A DNA stretch of 64,000 nt from Vitis vinifera (Eukaryota > Streptophyta > Magnoliopsida > Vitales > Vitaceae). The notes below the pieces were generated by a model. The model was not told the DNA's origin. It did no database searches and was given only the letters and a program-made list of their open reading frames with translations. The DNA lies in the NCBI RefSeq assembly GCF_030704535.1, contig NC_081810.1:6334501-6398500 (forward strand), in the 5' to 3' direction. The position numbers and the translations under genes are program-made. Positions 63,991 through 64,000 of the stretch are shown one piece after another (position 1 is the stretch's first letter; each line of letters opens with the position of its first letter).

Positions 63991-64000
63991 GGATCTGCCT

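Overview
This is a nuclear window from a flowering plant. The genes are spliced with GT-AG introns, the spacers are AT-rich and full of repeats, and the protein set (clade A PP2C, SMO2-type sterol oxidase, DYW-type PPR protein, plastid-derived DNA) is that of a eudicot. The style of genes and repeats suggests a woody species close to grapevine (Vitis); that species guess is inference, not something the sequence proves.

Layout, left to right. 0.2-0.8 kb: a Copia gag fossil on the minus strand. 0.9-1.5 kb: the 3' part of a tropinone-reductase-like SDR gene with damaged catalytic positions. 2.9-3.5 kb: a decayed plastid insert joining ycf2 and psbA. 6.7-7.9 kb: a non-coding element with inverted ends. 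7.9-10.5 kb: a PP2CA/AHG3-type phosphatase behind a dense group of ABRE/G-box sites. 12.5-20.8 kb, minus: a seven-exon SMO2 sterol 4-alpha-methyl oxidase whose introns hold a LINE, a SINE-like piece and a local duplication. 22.0-22.2 kb: a small 'MEGLIP' protein gene. 23.0-25.6 kb, minus: eIF3 subunit g. 27.0-31.9 kb, plus: a 15-exon coiled-coil protein with a SINE flanked by perfect 15-bp target duplications in one intron. 32.7-34.7 kb, minus: an intronless CRR2-type PPR-DYW gene. 34.8-38.7 kb: a complete-looking hAT transposon immediately upstream of it. 39.5-39.7 kb: a TRIM fossil. 41.1-44.4 kb, minus: RNA polymerase II subunit RPB7, six coding exons. 44.5-47.7 kb: a pararetrovirus fossil within an inverted duplication that also carries RPB7 intron 1. 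47.7-49.1 kb: a non-coding element with inverted ends. 53.9-58.0 kb, minus: a PP1 catalytic subunit with a long, internally duplicated first intron. 58-62.6 kb: an AT-rich spacer with a 44-bp tandem repeat. 62.6 kb to the end: a probable 5' leader of a gene that continues beyond the window, and a decayed RTE-like LINE tail.

The genes are not a pathway cluster. They are independent housekeeping or regulatory units: ABA signalling, sterol synthesis, translation initiation, endomembrane or cytoskeletal coiled coil, plastid RNA processing, transcription, and protein dephosphorylation. All full gene models given here were built by checking splice sites and reading phase by eye, and each adds up to an unbroken reading frame. 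I saw no tRNA, rRNA or microRNA gene that I could support, and no CRISPR array or operon.
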